This document shows positions 28,233 to 36,384 of a stretch of DNA of 60,468 bases, piece after piece. The notes under the pieces were generated by a model. It worked only from the letters and a program-made list of their open reading frames with translations, ran no database searches and had not been told where the DNA came from. The position numbers and the translations under genes are program-made. Each line of letters opens with the position of its first letter. Positions within the stretch are counted from its first letter, which is position 1. The DNA comes from a virus. Location: the IMG/VR virus record IMGVR_UViG_3300025428_000005, positions 1-60,468 of that record; one strand, given 5' to 3'.

Positions 28233-28807
28233 TAGTTATTTATAGTATAATATAAACAAGCTAGGTTACCTAAAGAATCACCTACTATACATTGTATAGT
28301 TAATACACACATTGAAGGGTATAGTGGGTTTGTAGTAATATTTGGTGTATTTGCTATAGGGTTAATTACATTAGTTCTATAAGGTAGATTAACAGTACAT
28401 ACTTTAGAAGTCTGTCCAGATGCTATATACGGTCCATTATTTACATTGTTTATAAAACTTTGCACTACCCAATAGTAAGTGTATCCGGCACCAGAACCTC
28501 CTGTAGCTGTTGCAGCTAATGTATAACTATTATTACCATTAGCTACAGCTCCTATATAACCTCTAAGGTTAGCAGGTTTAACTATAGCTAAAGTACCAGT
28601 CTGCAACCACCCTGAAGCAGTCTTAGTCCATAATGTAGTATCTGTAGAACACAAGTAGTTATCTCCTACGTTACCTAAAGTAGAGCTTGGAGGGTTAGTT
28701 GTACCAGTTAAAAAGTTAGTACCATTTGTTCCATTTGTACCATTTATACCTGAAGGCCCTTGTGGTCCGTAAGGTATTGTGGCTGAGTTTACAGTATTAC
28801 AATTCAT
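28232..28807 (-). CDS. Collagen-like fibre protein
   Basis: A 191-residue protein with a short collagen-like Gly-X-Y run (GPQGPSGINGTNGTNGTN, residues 14-31) that can form a triple helix, followed by two beta-rich domains, the second Ig-like in spacing. Such proteins form trimeric head or tail fibres in phages. It lies 10 nt after the Cys-rich structural gene. Confidence 0.65.
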   Translation of the reverse strand: MNCNTVNSATIPYGPQGPSGINGTNGTNGTNFLTGTTNPPSSTLGNVGDNYLCSTDTTLWTKTASGWLQTGTLAIVKPANLRGYIGAVANGNNSYTLAATATGGSGAGYTYYWVVQSFINNVNNGPYIASGQTSKVCTVNLPYRTNVINPIANTPNITTNPLYPSMCVLTIQCIVGDSLGNLACLYYTINN

Positions 28808-28817
28808 ATCTTATATA

Positions 28818-29420
28818 TTAACTACATGAAGTACACCCTGATACATTAGGGTTTGAACTACACATACTGTTTAGTATTGCTAGGTTATTTGCAAAGGTAC
28901 TAGTTAATCCGTTTAGTGCAGAGTATTCTAATCCTTTAAGTAATAAAGAAGCTTGATTAAATTCATTAATCTTTGCCTCATTACATTTGCATTGGAAATC
29001 ATCTATTGCTGCACACATCTGTGTAACACAACATTTACAAACTGCGTAGAATAACTTTACTAGAGTTTGAGTATAGGTATAACCTGTACTTGTAACTACT
29101 TGATATACAAAGGTATATTGACCATCAGGAATTTGAGTGCCTGTAGTTATAGCTGTATAAGGTATAGTATATACTTGTTGCGTGTTATTTGTTGGGTAAG
29201 ATGGTGCAGTAGCGAATAAGTTTATAACTAATGGTGTAGTTGAGTAAGTGCTAGTTACAGTTAAAGTAGCAGAAGTAGCTACTCCAATTGTATCGTTAGG
29301 AGCACCCCAACCAGTTGTGTTAGTTAACAGGTCATAAACTCCTGTAAGTTCTTGAAAGTATAATTGCGATGCATCTGGGGATTCCCATACATCAAATTGT
29401 AAGACTACTCCACCTGCCAT
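28818..29420 (-). CDS. Cys-rich structural protein
   Basis: A 200-residue protein with a beta-rich first 125 residues and a helical tail carrying many Cys (CKCCVTQMC near 128-136, CKC near 144-146 and several at the C-terminus). The Cys pattern suggests metal binding or disulfides. It is the first gene after the terminator at 29.46 kb and probably begins the appendage cassette. Family not recognised. Confidence 0.6.
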   Translation of the reverse strand: MAGGVVLQFDVWESPDASQLYFQELTGVYDLLTNTTGWGAPNDTIGVATSATLTVTSTYSTTPLVINLFATAPSYPTNNTQQVYTIPYTAITTGTQIPDGQYTFVYQVVTSTGYTYTQTLVKLFYAVCKCCVTQMCAAIDDFQCKCNEAKINEFNQASLLLKGLEYSALNGLTSTFANNLAILNSMCSSNPNVSGCTSCS

Positions 29421-29454
29421 TTGATATAGATTTAAGTTGTTTAAAACAAAGAGA

Positions 29455-29481
29455 AGTTAGGGGCTTTTTACACCCCTAACT
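29455..29481 (-). terminator. Intrinsic terminator after the abundant virion protein gene
   Basis: On the minus strand AGTTAGGGG pairs with CCCCTAACT (9 bp) around a 9-nt loop, followed by a T-rich stretch (TCTCTTTGTTTT). It lies 18 nt after the stop of the 484-residue gene, separating capsid genes from the fibre cassette. Confidence 0.75.
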
Positions 29482-29498
29482 AATTACTTAATCTATTC

Positions 29499-30953
29499 TT
29501 AAACGTTACCTACTTGAGTAGCGAATCCTGGAGCATTAGTACCAGTAGACAACCAAGTGTCAAGTACTAATACAGTTGAAGTTGCAGTACCTGAAGCGTA
29601 GAAGCTAGTGTTTACACCACCTGCAGTTCCTGGGGTTTCAGTGATACCTGCCAAGATCAACTCTTTACGAGCCGCTTGAGTTTGACCTACACCACCAAAT
29701 GCTGCATCATAGTATTGAATATATACCACAGAGAATGCATAAGGTAATACTACTTGGTTAACTGTGTTTGTTCCTGCTGCAGTAAGGTAGTTAACTACGT
29801 TAGCACGTTCTACAAAAGGAGGAACAGATACACGGTAGATGTTTCCATCTTGTGACAACCATTCGATATCTTGCAGTTCTTCAGTAGTTCCAACACCTTC
29901 ATTAGCACCTTGTGCAGGAGCTAAAGTTCCGTATGTAGTAGTAGAAGTTGCGTTAGTATAAGTTACAGGAGTAGTTCCAAATGAGTTAGACAAAGGAAGT
30001 ACTTTAAACCTGTTTTTGTAGTAACGGAATTTACCAGCTGCATAAGACTTAGGTAGACCAGTGATTTTTACACCGAAGTTACCTGCAGTTGCAGTGGCAG
30101 CAGTTGCGTAAGCATGTGCTTTGTTTGCTACAGTGAAGGTATAAGATGTTCCTGGATTACCTTGGAATGGAGCATTCAAAGTAATAGTTGTAGTAGTAGA
30201 GGCTATTACAATGTAAACTGGGGCAGTTACGTTAGTTGTAGCTACAATTGTGTTATTTGCGGTAGCATCTAAACGAATGTAAGTTCCTACAGGGTAATCA
30301 GTAGATGCTGCAGAACCAGAACAAGTTAATACTGGGGAACCTACAGTAGCTGTGATAGTTCCTGTGTTAGTAGTGCCTACAGTGTAAGTTGCAGAGTTAA
30401 CTACTTCAAACTTAGCATATGCATCAGGCATACGGAAGAAGTTAGCAATCAATGAAGCTTGCAAACCAAATGCAATACCTGATTGAGTATCATTTGCACT
30501 AGAAAAATAATCAAATTGTTTGTACATATCGCGATTACCAAAAGTGTTTTGTTCACCTTGTAACAAGATACGTCCAATGTAATCTGTATTGTTGTTTACT
30601 GCAATAGCATTGGTAGAGGTATAACCATCATATCCAATGTAAGTGATTTGTTCTTGAGCGTAAGTACCAATAGCCGCTTTGTAATTGATTACTTTATTAC
30701 GTTCGATAATATCAGACTTAATAGCTGGTTTACCTGCACCTTGTGATTGCATTACAACTACAGCTGGCTCAGACACTACAGTGGTAGTATTCAATACAGT
30801 TCCTGCAGCTACAGCTCCACGGCCAGTTGCGATTACTACTATTTCTCCATCTACAGCATATGTAGAAGCTGATTGATTAGTTGCTGTAACAGAGGCTGTT
30901 CTGGCAACATATTTACCTACTAAGAGGTTTCTTGCAAAAGTATTTGCTTGCAT
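29499..30953 (-). CDS. Abundant virion protein, probable auxiliary capsid protein
   Basis: A 484-residue, Ala/Thr/Val-rich protein without membrane segments. Its codons end in C or G more often than those of neighbours, as in highly expressed genes, and a terminator follows it. A beta-sandwich-like insertion rich in Thr and Ala (about 190-280) interrupts a more conserved frame. Between a decoration-like protein and the fibre cassette, in a crAss-like order, it best fits an auxiliary capsid or head-decoration protein; a tail role is possible. Confidence 0.6.
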   Translation of the reverse strand: MQANTFARNLLVGKYVARTASVTATNQSASTYAVDGEIVVIATGRGAVAAGTVLNTTTVVSEPAVVVMQSQGAGKPAIKSDIIERNKVINYKAAIGTYAQEQITYIGYDGYTSTNAIAVNNNTDYIGRILLQGEQNTFGNRDMYKQFDYFSSANDTQSGIAFGLQASLIANFFRMPDAYAKFEVVNSATYTVGTTNTGTITATVGSPVLTCSGSAASTDYPVGTYIRLDATANNTIVATTNVTAPVYIVIASTTTTITLNAPFQGNPGTSYTFTVANKAHAYATAATATAGNFGVKITGLPKSYAAGKFRYYKNRFKVLPLSNSFGTTPVTYTNATSTTTYGTLAPAQGANEGVGTTEELQDIEWLSQDGNIYRVSVPPFVERANVVNYLTAAGTNTVNQVVLPYAFSVVYIQYYDAAFGGVGQTQAARKELILAGITETPGTAGGVNTSFYASGTATSTVLVLDTWLSTGTNAPGFATQVGNV

Positions 30954-30995
30954 GTTGTTTGGTTTTTAATTGTTTATTAGTTTATTGTTTTAAGA

Positions 30996-31610
30996 TTATC
31001 CTGCGAATGGTGTAGCTAAAGTTCCTGAACCGTATAAAAGACCTCCTGATATAGCCCATTTGTTTGCTGCAACACAAGTCAATTCGTAAGTAGTTCCTGC
31101 TAAACCACCAGTAGTAGTTCCATTAGAGGCTATTTTATAGTTACTAGAACCATTAGCTGTAAATGAGCTAGGAGTAGTTGCTGATGCTTTATCCATCAAT
31201 ACAGCACCTATAATAAGGTCAGATGAACTTGCTGCATCTACTTCATGAGCATTAGAGGTTACAGCAGTAGTTACTACAAATAAGAATGTTACACCAATGT
31301 TTGCAGTAGTTGCTGCGGGTAAAGTGTACTTTACACCAGTAGCTGCATCAAATAATACTGTAGATCCTGATTGAGCTGCAGTTAAAGTAGCGGTAGCACC
31401 TACACCACTAATTACAGAAGCTTTAAATACGTTAGGAGTAATAGCATTCAATACGTCAGAAATAGCTGCAGTTTGAGATACTAAGTTGTTAAATTGTAAA
31501 GCACGTACAGGAATAACATTTAAGTTATTGTAAGTATCATGTGCTGTATTTACTGATGTTTGAGAAACCAGTAAATTGTTAAGTGAAGAAGAGGTTGTAG
31601 CTAGTGCCAT
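30996..31610 (-). CDS. Head decoration / head fibre-like protein
   Basis: A 204-residue Ala/Thr/Ser/Gly-rich protein with a short helical N-terminus and a beta-sandwich-like C-terminal domain. It lies between the neck adaptor gene and the abundant virion protein. Composition and place suggest a trimeric decoration protein on the capsid. No decisive motif. Confidence 0.6.
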   Translation of the reverse strand: MALATTSSSLNNLLVSQTSVNTAHDTYNNLNVIPVRALQFNNLVSQTAAISDVLNAITPNVFKASVISGVGATATLTAAQSGSTVLFDAATGVKYTLPAATTANIGVTFLFVVTTAVTSNAHEVDAASSSDLIIGAVLMDKASATTPSSFTANGSSNYKIASNGTTTGGLAGTTYELTCVAANKWAISGGLLYGSGTLATPFAG

Positions 31611-31631
31611 TTAGTTTATGTGTTTAAGTTA

Positions 31632-32378
31632 TTATTCTTTAAGTGTATTTAGATTAACTTGTAAGCTAGGATCTTGTACATCTGCTTTAGCTATTTCAAC
31701 TGTTCTGTGTAAAAGTTCTCTATGGAAAGAGTCTGCTAGTTGAGATACTTGATCTGTTAAGTTTTGAGTTAAATCTATTGGTAAAGGTTTTTTAATGTAA
31801 CCTATCTTGTAGTTCTGTAATCCGAACGTACCATCTGTTACTAATTCATGTGTAAATCCTGAAGTACGTAATCTAAATACTCTTCCGGTATTACCTTTAA
31901 CATAAGGCTTTCTAAAAGGATTATCTACTGCTAAGTTATATTGATCGTGTGTTACTTCTACTACATAGGCAGTTACTACCTTAGTAGTATTACCTGGTAT
32001 AGTGCAATCTATTACGTTAGTTAATACTTCTTCAAATACTGTGAACCAAAATACATTACTAAAGTCTGTACCTTTAGGTAGAGTTGTTAATAAAGTATTA
32101 GGTAAAGTGTAGGTATAACTGTTATCTAGAAACCCAGGGCCAGTAGGAGTCAATGATGCATAGACCATTAACTCCCCTAGTTCCTGTGTTCTTTTTTCAC
32201 TCTCTTCAAATCCTTCTTTTAATCTATTAGAATTAGGTCCGTATTTCTCTATTACTAAAGCTTCTTGAGCTTCTGAAGCAATTATAGACAATTCTGCAGC
32301 AGTATAACCAGGAGCACCTAAGGTAGCTACTTTGTCATACTCTATGAAGAACTGATCTAAAAAAGCTTGTTTAGTCAT
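31632..32378 (-). CDS. Head-to-tail ring protein, crAss-like
   Basis: A 248-residue protein with an N-terminal helix region (residues 1-70) and a C-terminal helix FHRELLHRTVEIAKAD (about 218-233) that I associate with a crAss-like ring protein bound to the portal. It follows the conserved head gene by 6 nt. Confidence 0.6.
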   Translation of the reverse strand: MTKQAFLDQFFIEYDKVATLGAPGYTAAELSIIASEAQEALVIEKYGPNSNRLKEGFEESEKRTQELGELMVYASLTPTGPGFLDNSYTYTLPNTLLTTLPKGTDFSNVFWFTVFEEVLTNVIDCTIPGNTTKVVTAYVVEVTHDQYNLAVDNPFRKPYVKGNTGRVFRLRTSGFTHELVTDGTFGLQNYKIGYIKKPLPIDLTQNLTDQVSQLADSFHRELLHRTVEIAKADVQDPSLQVNLNTLKE

Positions 32379-32384
32379 AATAGA

Positions 32385-33221
32385 TTATTTTGCAGCTTTA
32401 ATTCTTTCTTTGATTACTAGGAATTCTTCAGAATGTTCTGGATTGTACAACCAATCAATTGCTTTCTCAGCTACACCAATATTCAATCCACCTGGCAATT
32501 CGTAAGTGTTATTTCCTTTCTTTACAAGAGCTTTAACAGCTACTGCTTCTGCCAATAGAATCTTATTATCAAAGTGTGTATCTTTAACTATAGCTAAGAA
32601 ACCTTTTAAATCATCTTCTATTACAAGGTCTATTTCAGCAATCAACCAATCCTTAGTAGCATCAGCTGGTACTTTCTTACCATATACTTTAAAGAAGTTT
32701 CTAAGTTTAGTTTCTGATACTTCTAGTTTACCCAATTCTTTATAAGCTTCTTTCTTATCATCAGTGGTCTTACGTTTAGCAGCTGCACGATCTTCTTCAT
32801 CTACTAAAGCAAATCTGTAAGTTCCTAAGCCTAAACGTTGATCGTATGATGGTGCGATAAACTGTGAATTAGCTTTCAATATAGCGTAGTTGATAAAATC
32901 ATTTGGATCAGATAGATCTAAGATTGTTTCCATCTTGTCTAACTTTACCTCACGGCCTGCCCAAAAGTTGTCATCACCTACTTTATTGATATTCAAATCT
33001 TCTAAAGAGATAGCTAATCTGTCAGCTAAATCTTTCTTTTCTTCAGCAGTAAGATCTTTTAAAGGATCTATTAACCTACCATTATTAGGATTAATTGGTA
33101 CACAGTAAGTTGCCTTAGTACCTGTATACATAAATCCTCCATCATGTTCAGGTTTTAGCCAACCACCACTTCTGGTGATTGGCATAACCCGCACTTTTTT
33201 ATTCTTCAATGCTGTACTCAT
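32385..33221 (-). CDS. Conserved head protein downstream of capsid gene
   Basis: A 278-residue charged protein, beta-rich at the start and helical in the second half (many Lys, Asp, Glu). In crAss-like phages a conserved gene of this size follows the capsid gene. Function unknown; head completion or capsid interior is likely from position. Confidence 0.6.
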   Translation of the reverse strand: MSTALKNKKVRVMPITRSGGWLKPEHDGGFMYTGTKATYCVPINPNNGRLIDPLKDLTAEEKKDLADRLAISLEDLNINKVGDDNFWAGREVKLDKMETILDLSDPNDFINYAILKANSQFIAPSYDQRLGLGTYRFALVDEEDRAAAKRKTTDDKKEAYKELGKLEVSETKLRNFFKVYGKKVPADATKDWLIAEIDLVIEDDLKGFLAIVKDTHFDNKILLAEAVAVKALVKKGNNTYELPGGLNIGVAEKAIDWLYNPEHSEEFLVIKERIKAAK

Positions 33222-33248
33222 ATCAGATATTTAATATTAATTATTTAA

Positions 33249-34724
33249 TTATAGTTCACCACCAGCTAAGATGTTCGGGATGATTTGAATACAACGCATT
33301 GGATTCTTAATCATAGCACCTGCAACACTCATACGGTGAATGGTATATCCATCAGTTGAATTAGCCATGATATTGTTTTTACCATCTAAAGAGAATGGGT
33401 TACGCAATCCTGATACATATCCAATGATGTCTTCTTGACCTTTAACGTATACTTTACGGATATTTGGTTCTCCATCAGCTTGACCTACGTCTAAGATATC
33501 GTAACGGTAAGATTCAGCTAAACCTCCATTTGGGTGGTAGATTTTGTTACGTTCTGGATCATCGTACATTGGTTCATGAGACAAGGTTACTTCGATACCA
33601 TTTGGACCCATAAACTCAAGGAATTGTCCTCTGAAGCCCATTGTGTTATTTTTACCCAAGTAAACACGGTTAGTGTCAAACAATGGAGTATACAATGAAG
33701 CGTAAGATTCCAAAGCTGCAGAGAATTGGTACATACCCCACTCACCTGTACGGATCACAAACTTACGTCTGTCTTGAGATAATTTACCAACTGATAAACC
33801 TAACAATTGTTCGGTCAACCATTTGATGTTAAAGGTGTTGTAATAAGCTACGTTAGATGGGGCCATTTGAGCACGGATACCTGCACCTTGACGAATTTCA
33901 TAACCTGATTTACCTTTATTCAAATAAGTTCCTTGGGCTGTTTTATTAGCTGTAGAGAAGTACAAAAGTTTGTTCTTTTCTTCACGGAATTGTGCTTCAA
34001 ATTCATAGTCAGCGTATTGCATCCAAGTTGTATGAACTTTACCGTTCTCATCTGCGAAAGAGAAATTCACAGGACGGTTAATCATATTACCTGGACGAGT
34101 ATCTTCCATACGGATAGTAGAGAAAGAGTTACGCATTTTGAAAGGTGAAGTGTAATGAACTCCTCCGCCTTTTTTAGACAAAGTGTGTTCAACAGCAGAC
34201 CATTCTTTAGAGAACCTCTTACCAGCAGCTAATTGTGCAGGAGGGAAGAACAAAGTTGGGTCACCAGTCATAAGTTCTACTTCATACTCCCAGTTACCAC
34301 CAATTGAAATTGGATCAGTAGTAATACGCAAAGGGTAAGCTTCATTCATTTCACCCACGATCAAGTTCACATCAGTGAAGTATTGCTCAGGGAATTGTAC
34401 ATAGAACCTTGTGTTGTTAATACCTGGAAGGTCTGTTGCAGCTACTGCAGAACCTCCTGAAGTAAGACTAGCTTGTACGATAGGTACGTTCTTACGTCCT
34501 GACCCTTGCAAATCCCACTCGAAGTCATCATCAGACTCAAGGTATAAAGGTTTAAATTGATTCAAGTATGAATCTAAGTCCATACCAAAGTTTACATTGT
34601 AAATACGAGTAAGCAATTGGCTAGCTTTTTGCGGCTCGATATTAAACAATGCACCCAAGTGATTAGAGGTAGTAAGTCCTGACCAGTCGGTTGACTCATA
34701 CATCTGTAGTGGTGAAATTTTCAT
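33249..34724 (-). CDS. Major capsid protein (crAss-like, HK97 fold expected)
   Basis: A 491-residue protein that builds the icosahedral shell. The N-terminal region (SPLQMYESTDWSGLTTSN near 4-21), the GxNNTRFYVQFPEQYF stretch and the LMTGDP segment resemble crAss-like capsid proteins. Position after the scaffold-like gene and before the head completion genes supports this. Codon use is richer in C and G than in the surrounding genes, in line with very high expression. The fold cannot be shown from sequence alone. Confidence 0.85.
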   Translation of the reverse strand: MKISPLQMYESTDWSGLTTSNHLGALFNIEPQKASQLLTRIYNVNFGMDLDSYLNQFKPLYLESDDDFEWDLQGSGRKNVPIVQASLTSGGSAVAATDLPGINNTRFYVQFPEQYFTDVNLIVGEMNEAYPLRITTDPISIGGNWEYEVELMTGDPTLFFPPAQLAAGKRFSKEWSAVEHTLSKKGGGVHYTSPFKMRNSFSTIRMEDTRPGNMINRPVNFSFADENGKVHTTWMQYADYEFEAQFREEKNKLLYFSTANKTAQGTYLNKGKSGYEIRQGAGIRAQMAPSNVAYYNTFNIKWLTEQLLGLSVGKLSQDRRKFVIRTGEWGMYQFSAALESYASLYTPLFDTNRVYLGKNNTMGFRGQFLEFMGPNGIEVTLSHEPMYDDPERNKIYHPNGGLAESYRYDILDVGQADGEPNIRKVYVKGQEDIIGYVSGLRNPFSLDGKNNIMANSTDGYTIHRMSVAGAMIKNPMRCIQIIPNILAGGEL

Positions 34725-34764
34725 GTTTAATTGTTTTTGTGTTTGTTAATTGATTGAGTTGTAT

Positions 34765-36012
34765 CTATTTTAATTTGCCTAGGAACTTACTAGCTGCAGA
34801 TAGGATATCTCCACCTTTAGCATCATCATCATAAACATTTGTTCTACCACCAGTTAATCTAGCTGTATTAGCCGCTTTACTTTCTAACTTACTAATCGCA
34901 GCTGTATTAGCTTTCTTAGTAATCTCAGAGAAATCAGTAAAACCTTTAGTCAACCTAGAAAGATAGTTTAGTTTAATTTCAAACCCAATTGGATCTGCAT
35001 TACGTAGTTGTTGTATCTCACTAATAGGTGCACCTGTTTGTTTATCATAACCTACAGGAGTAGTTAGTGATTTATGTATAGCTTTAGTTTCTACTTCTGT
35101 AAGCTTTAAACCAGGTACTATCTCTTTACCTTTATATTCTTCAGCACGTTTCTTAATCTCTGCTACTTGAGCTTCCTGTGCTTTCTTTTGAGCTTCTCTT
35201 TGAGCTTTAGTTTGGTCTTTAAGCTGTGCTTCTTTCTGTTTCTCAAATGCAATAAGCTCAGGTAATGCTTCACCAGATTCAGAGGCCAAGTCTCCAATAT
35301 CCTCAAGTTGCTGAATCTTTTTATCAATCTTTGCATCACTGAACGAAGTAGTTTCTTTTAGATAACGTCTATAAACTTCTTTTTGTAGAGAAACATCTTC
35401 AGCTAATTTATCTTGATCAATAGATGAATACCTAATCTCATTAGACTTGATATTTATCAACTGATCCAAAGGTACACCTTCTTCATAGTTATCTGCTAGA
35501 TACTTAATGATAGGAGGTAAAGCCTCTTTATATTCTTCAACCATAGCATTAGCTTTTGCTACAGCTTCATTTGTAATAGCTTGTGTAAGTCCTTCTGGTG
35601 TACCATCAAACTCTTCTTCATTTAAAGACTCAAGAGCTCCTGCATTCTTAAGAGCAGAAGCAAACTCTTTAAGAGCTTGTACTGAATCGTCAGTTTGATT
35701 ATTGCCAGTTTGATCATCTGTAGAGTTTTGAAGTTCTATTTCATCTGTATCTAACTCGTCTTTAACTACTTTATTACCTTCGTTAACTGTCTTAGTAGAT
35801 GTAGGAATCTCTACATCATCTACTTCAATTAGATTAGAATCTTCTACTACAGGAGTAGTTGCTTTCTTTGTTGCCGCAGCTTTAGTTACTGCTTGAGGTG
35901 TTTCAATAACAGTTGAACCATCGTCATTTAATTCGATGGTACCTTTAGAGTTTAGCAATGCAATAGAGTCTAAACCACTAAAAAAATCGTTACCTGATGT
36001 ATCGTTTGGCAT
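34765..36012 (-). CDS. Capsid scaffold-like protein
   Basis: A 415-residue very acidic protein with long coiled-coil stretches (Lys/Glu/Ala/Gln-rich around 260-300) and a low-complexity Asp/Glu/Asn/Thr N-terminal third. Placed directly upstream of the capsid gene, this is typical of a scaffold. No protease motif is visible. Confidence 0.65.
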   Translation of the reverse strand: MPNDTSGNDFFSGLDSIALLNSKGTIELNDDGSTVIETPQAVTKAAATKKATTPVVEDSNLIEVDDVEIPTSTKTVNEGNKVVKDELDTDEIELQNSTDDQTGNNQTDDSVQALKEFASALKNAGALESLNEEEFDGTPEGLTQAITNEAVAKANAMVEEYKEALPPIIKYLADNYEEGVPLDQLINIKSNEIRYSSIDQDKLAEDVSLQKEVYRRYLKETTSFSDAKIDKKIQQLEDIGDLASESGEALPELIAFEKQKEAQLKDQTKAQREAQKKAQEAQVAEIKKRAEEYKGKEIVPGLKLTEVETKAIHKSLTTPVGYDKQTGAPISEIQQLRNADPIGFEIKLNYLSRLTKGFTDFSEITKKANTAAISKLESKAANTARLTGGRTNVYDDDAKGGDILSAASKFLGKLK

Positions 36013-36050
36013 AATTTAAATGTAAAATTAATATATAATTGATTGAAAAT

Positions 36051-36078
36051 CAAGTATAGTTGGAAATAACTACACTTG
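36051..36078 (-). other. Hairpin in the mRNA before the scaffold and capsid genes
   Basis: CAAGTATAGTT and AACTACACTTG form 11-bp arms around the loop GGAAAT; in minus-strand RNA every position pairs if one G-U is allowed. It lies in the 102-nt gap upstream of the scaffold gene. No long U-run follows, so mRNA processing or protection of the capsid message is more likely than termination. Confidence 0.55.
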
Positions 36079-36114
36079 CCTATGACTTTTTACAGTCAAA
36101 AGTAATTAAAATTA

Positions 36115-36384
36115 TTACTTCTTTTTGCCGTAATTCCAGAGATCACAGCAATATTTTTCATCTTTTTTAGGTAATTTATCATCACCTAACCACTTGATGA
36201 ATACTTTATTTGTACAATGTTTATGGTCTTCAGATAGGTACTTACAATTAGCACAGTGCGAACCTTCCTCAGGAACTTCCATACCTAACTTATGATCTTT
36301 GGGGTACTCAAATTTGTTACCACCAAACATCTTTTCTTTTGGCTTAATAGACTTTACAGCTTCTTTTACTTTACTATAATCCAT
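36115..36384 (-). CDS. Small Cys-cluster protein
   Basis: An 89-residue basic protein with Cys at C-x2-C (CANC, 43-46), then single Cys and a CC pair (79-80), likely binding zinc or an iron-sulfur cluster. Its start overlaps the portal stop by 1 nt. A small Cys-rich gene in this place is shared by many crAss-like genomes as I recall; function unknown. Confidence 0.65.
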   Translation of the reverse strand: MDYSKVKEAVKSIKPKEKMFGGNKFEYPKDHKLGMEVPEEGSHCANCKYLSEDHKHCTNKVFIKWLGDDKLPKKDEKYCCDLWNYGKKK

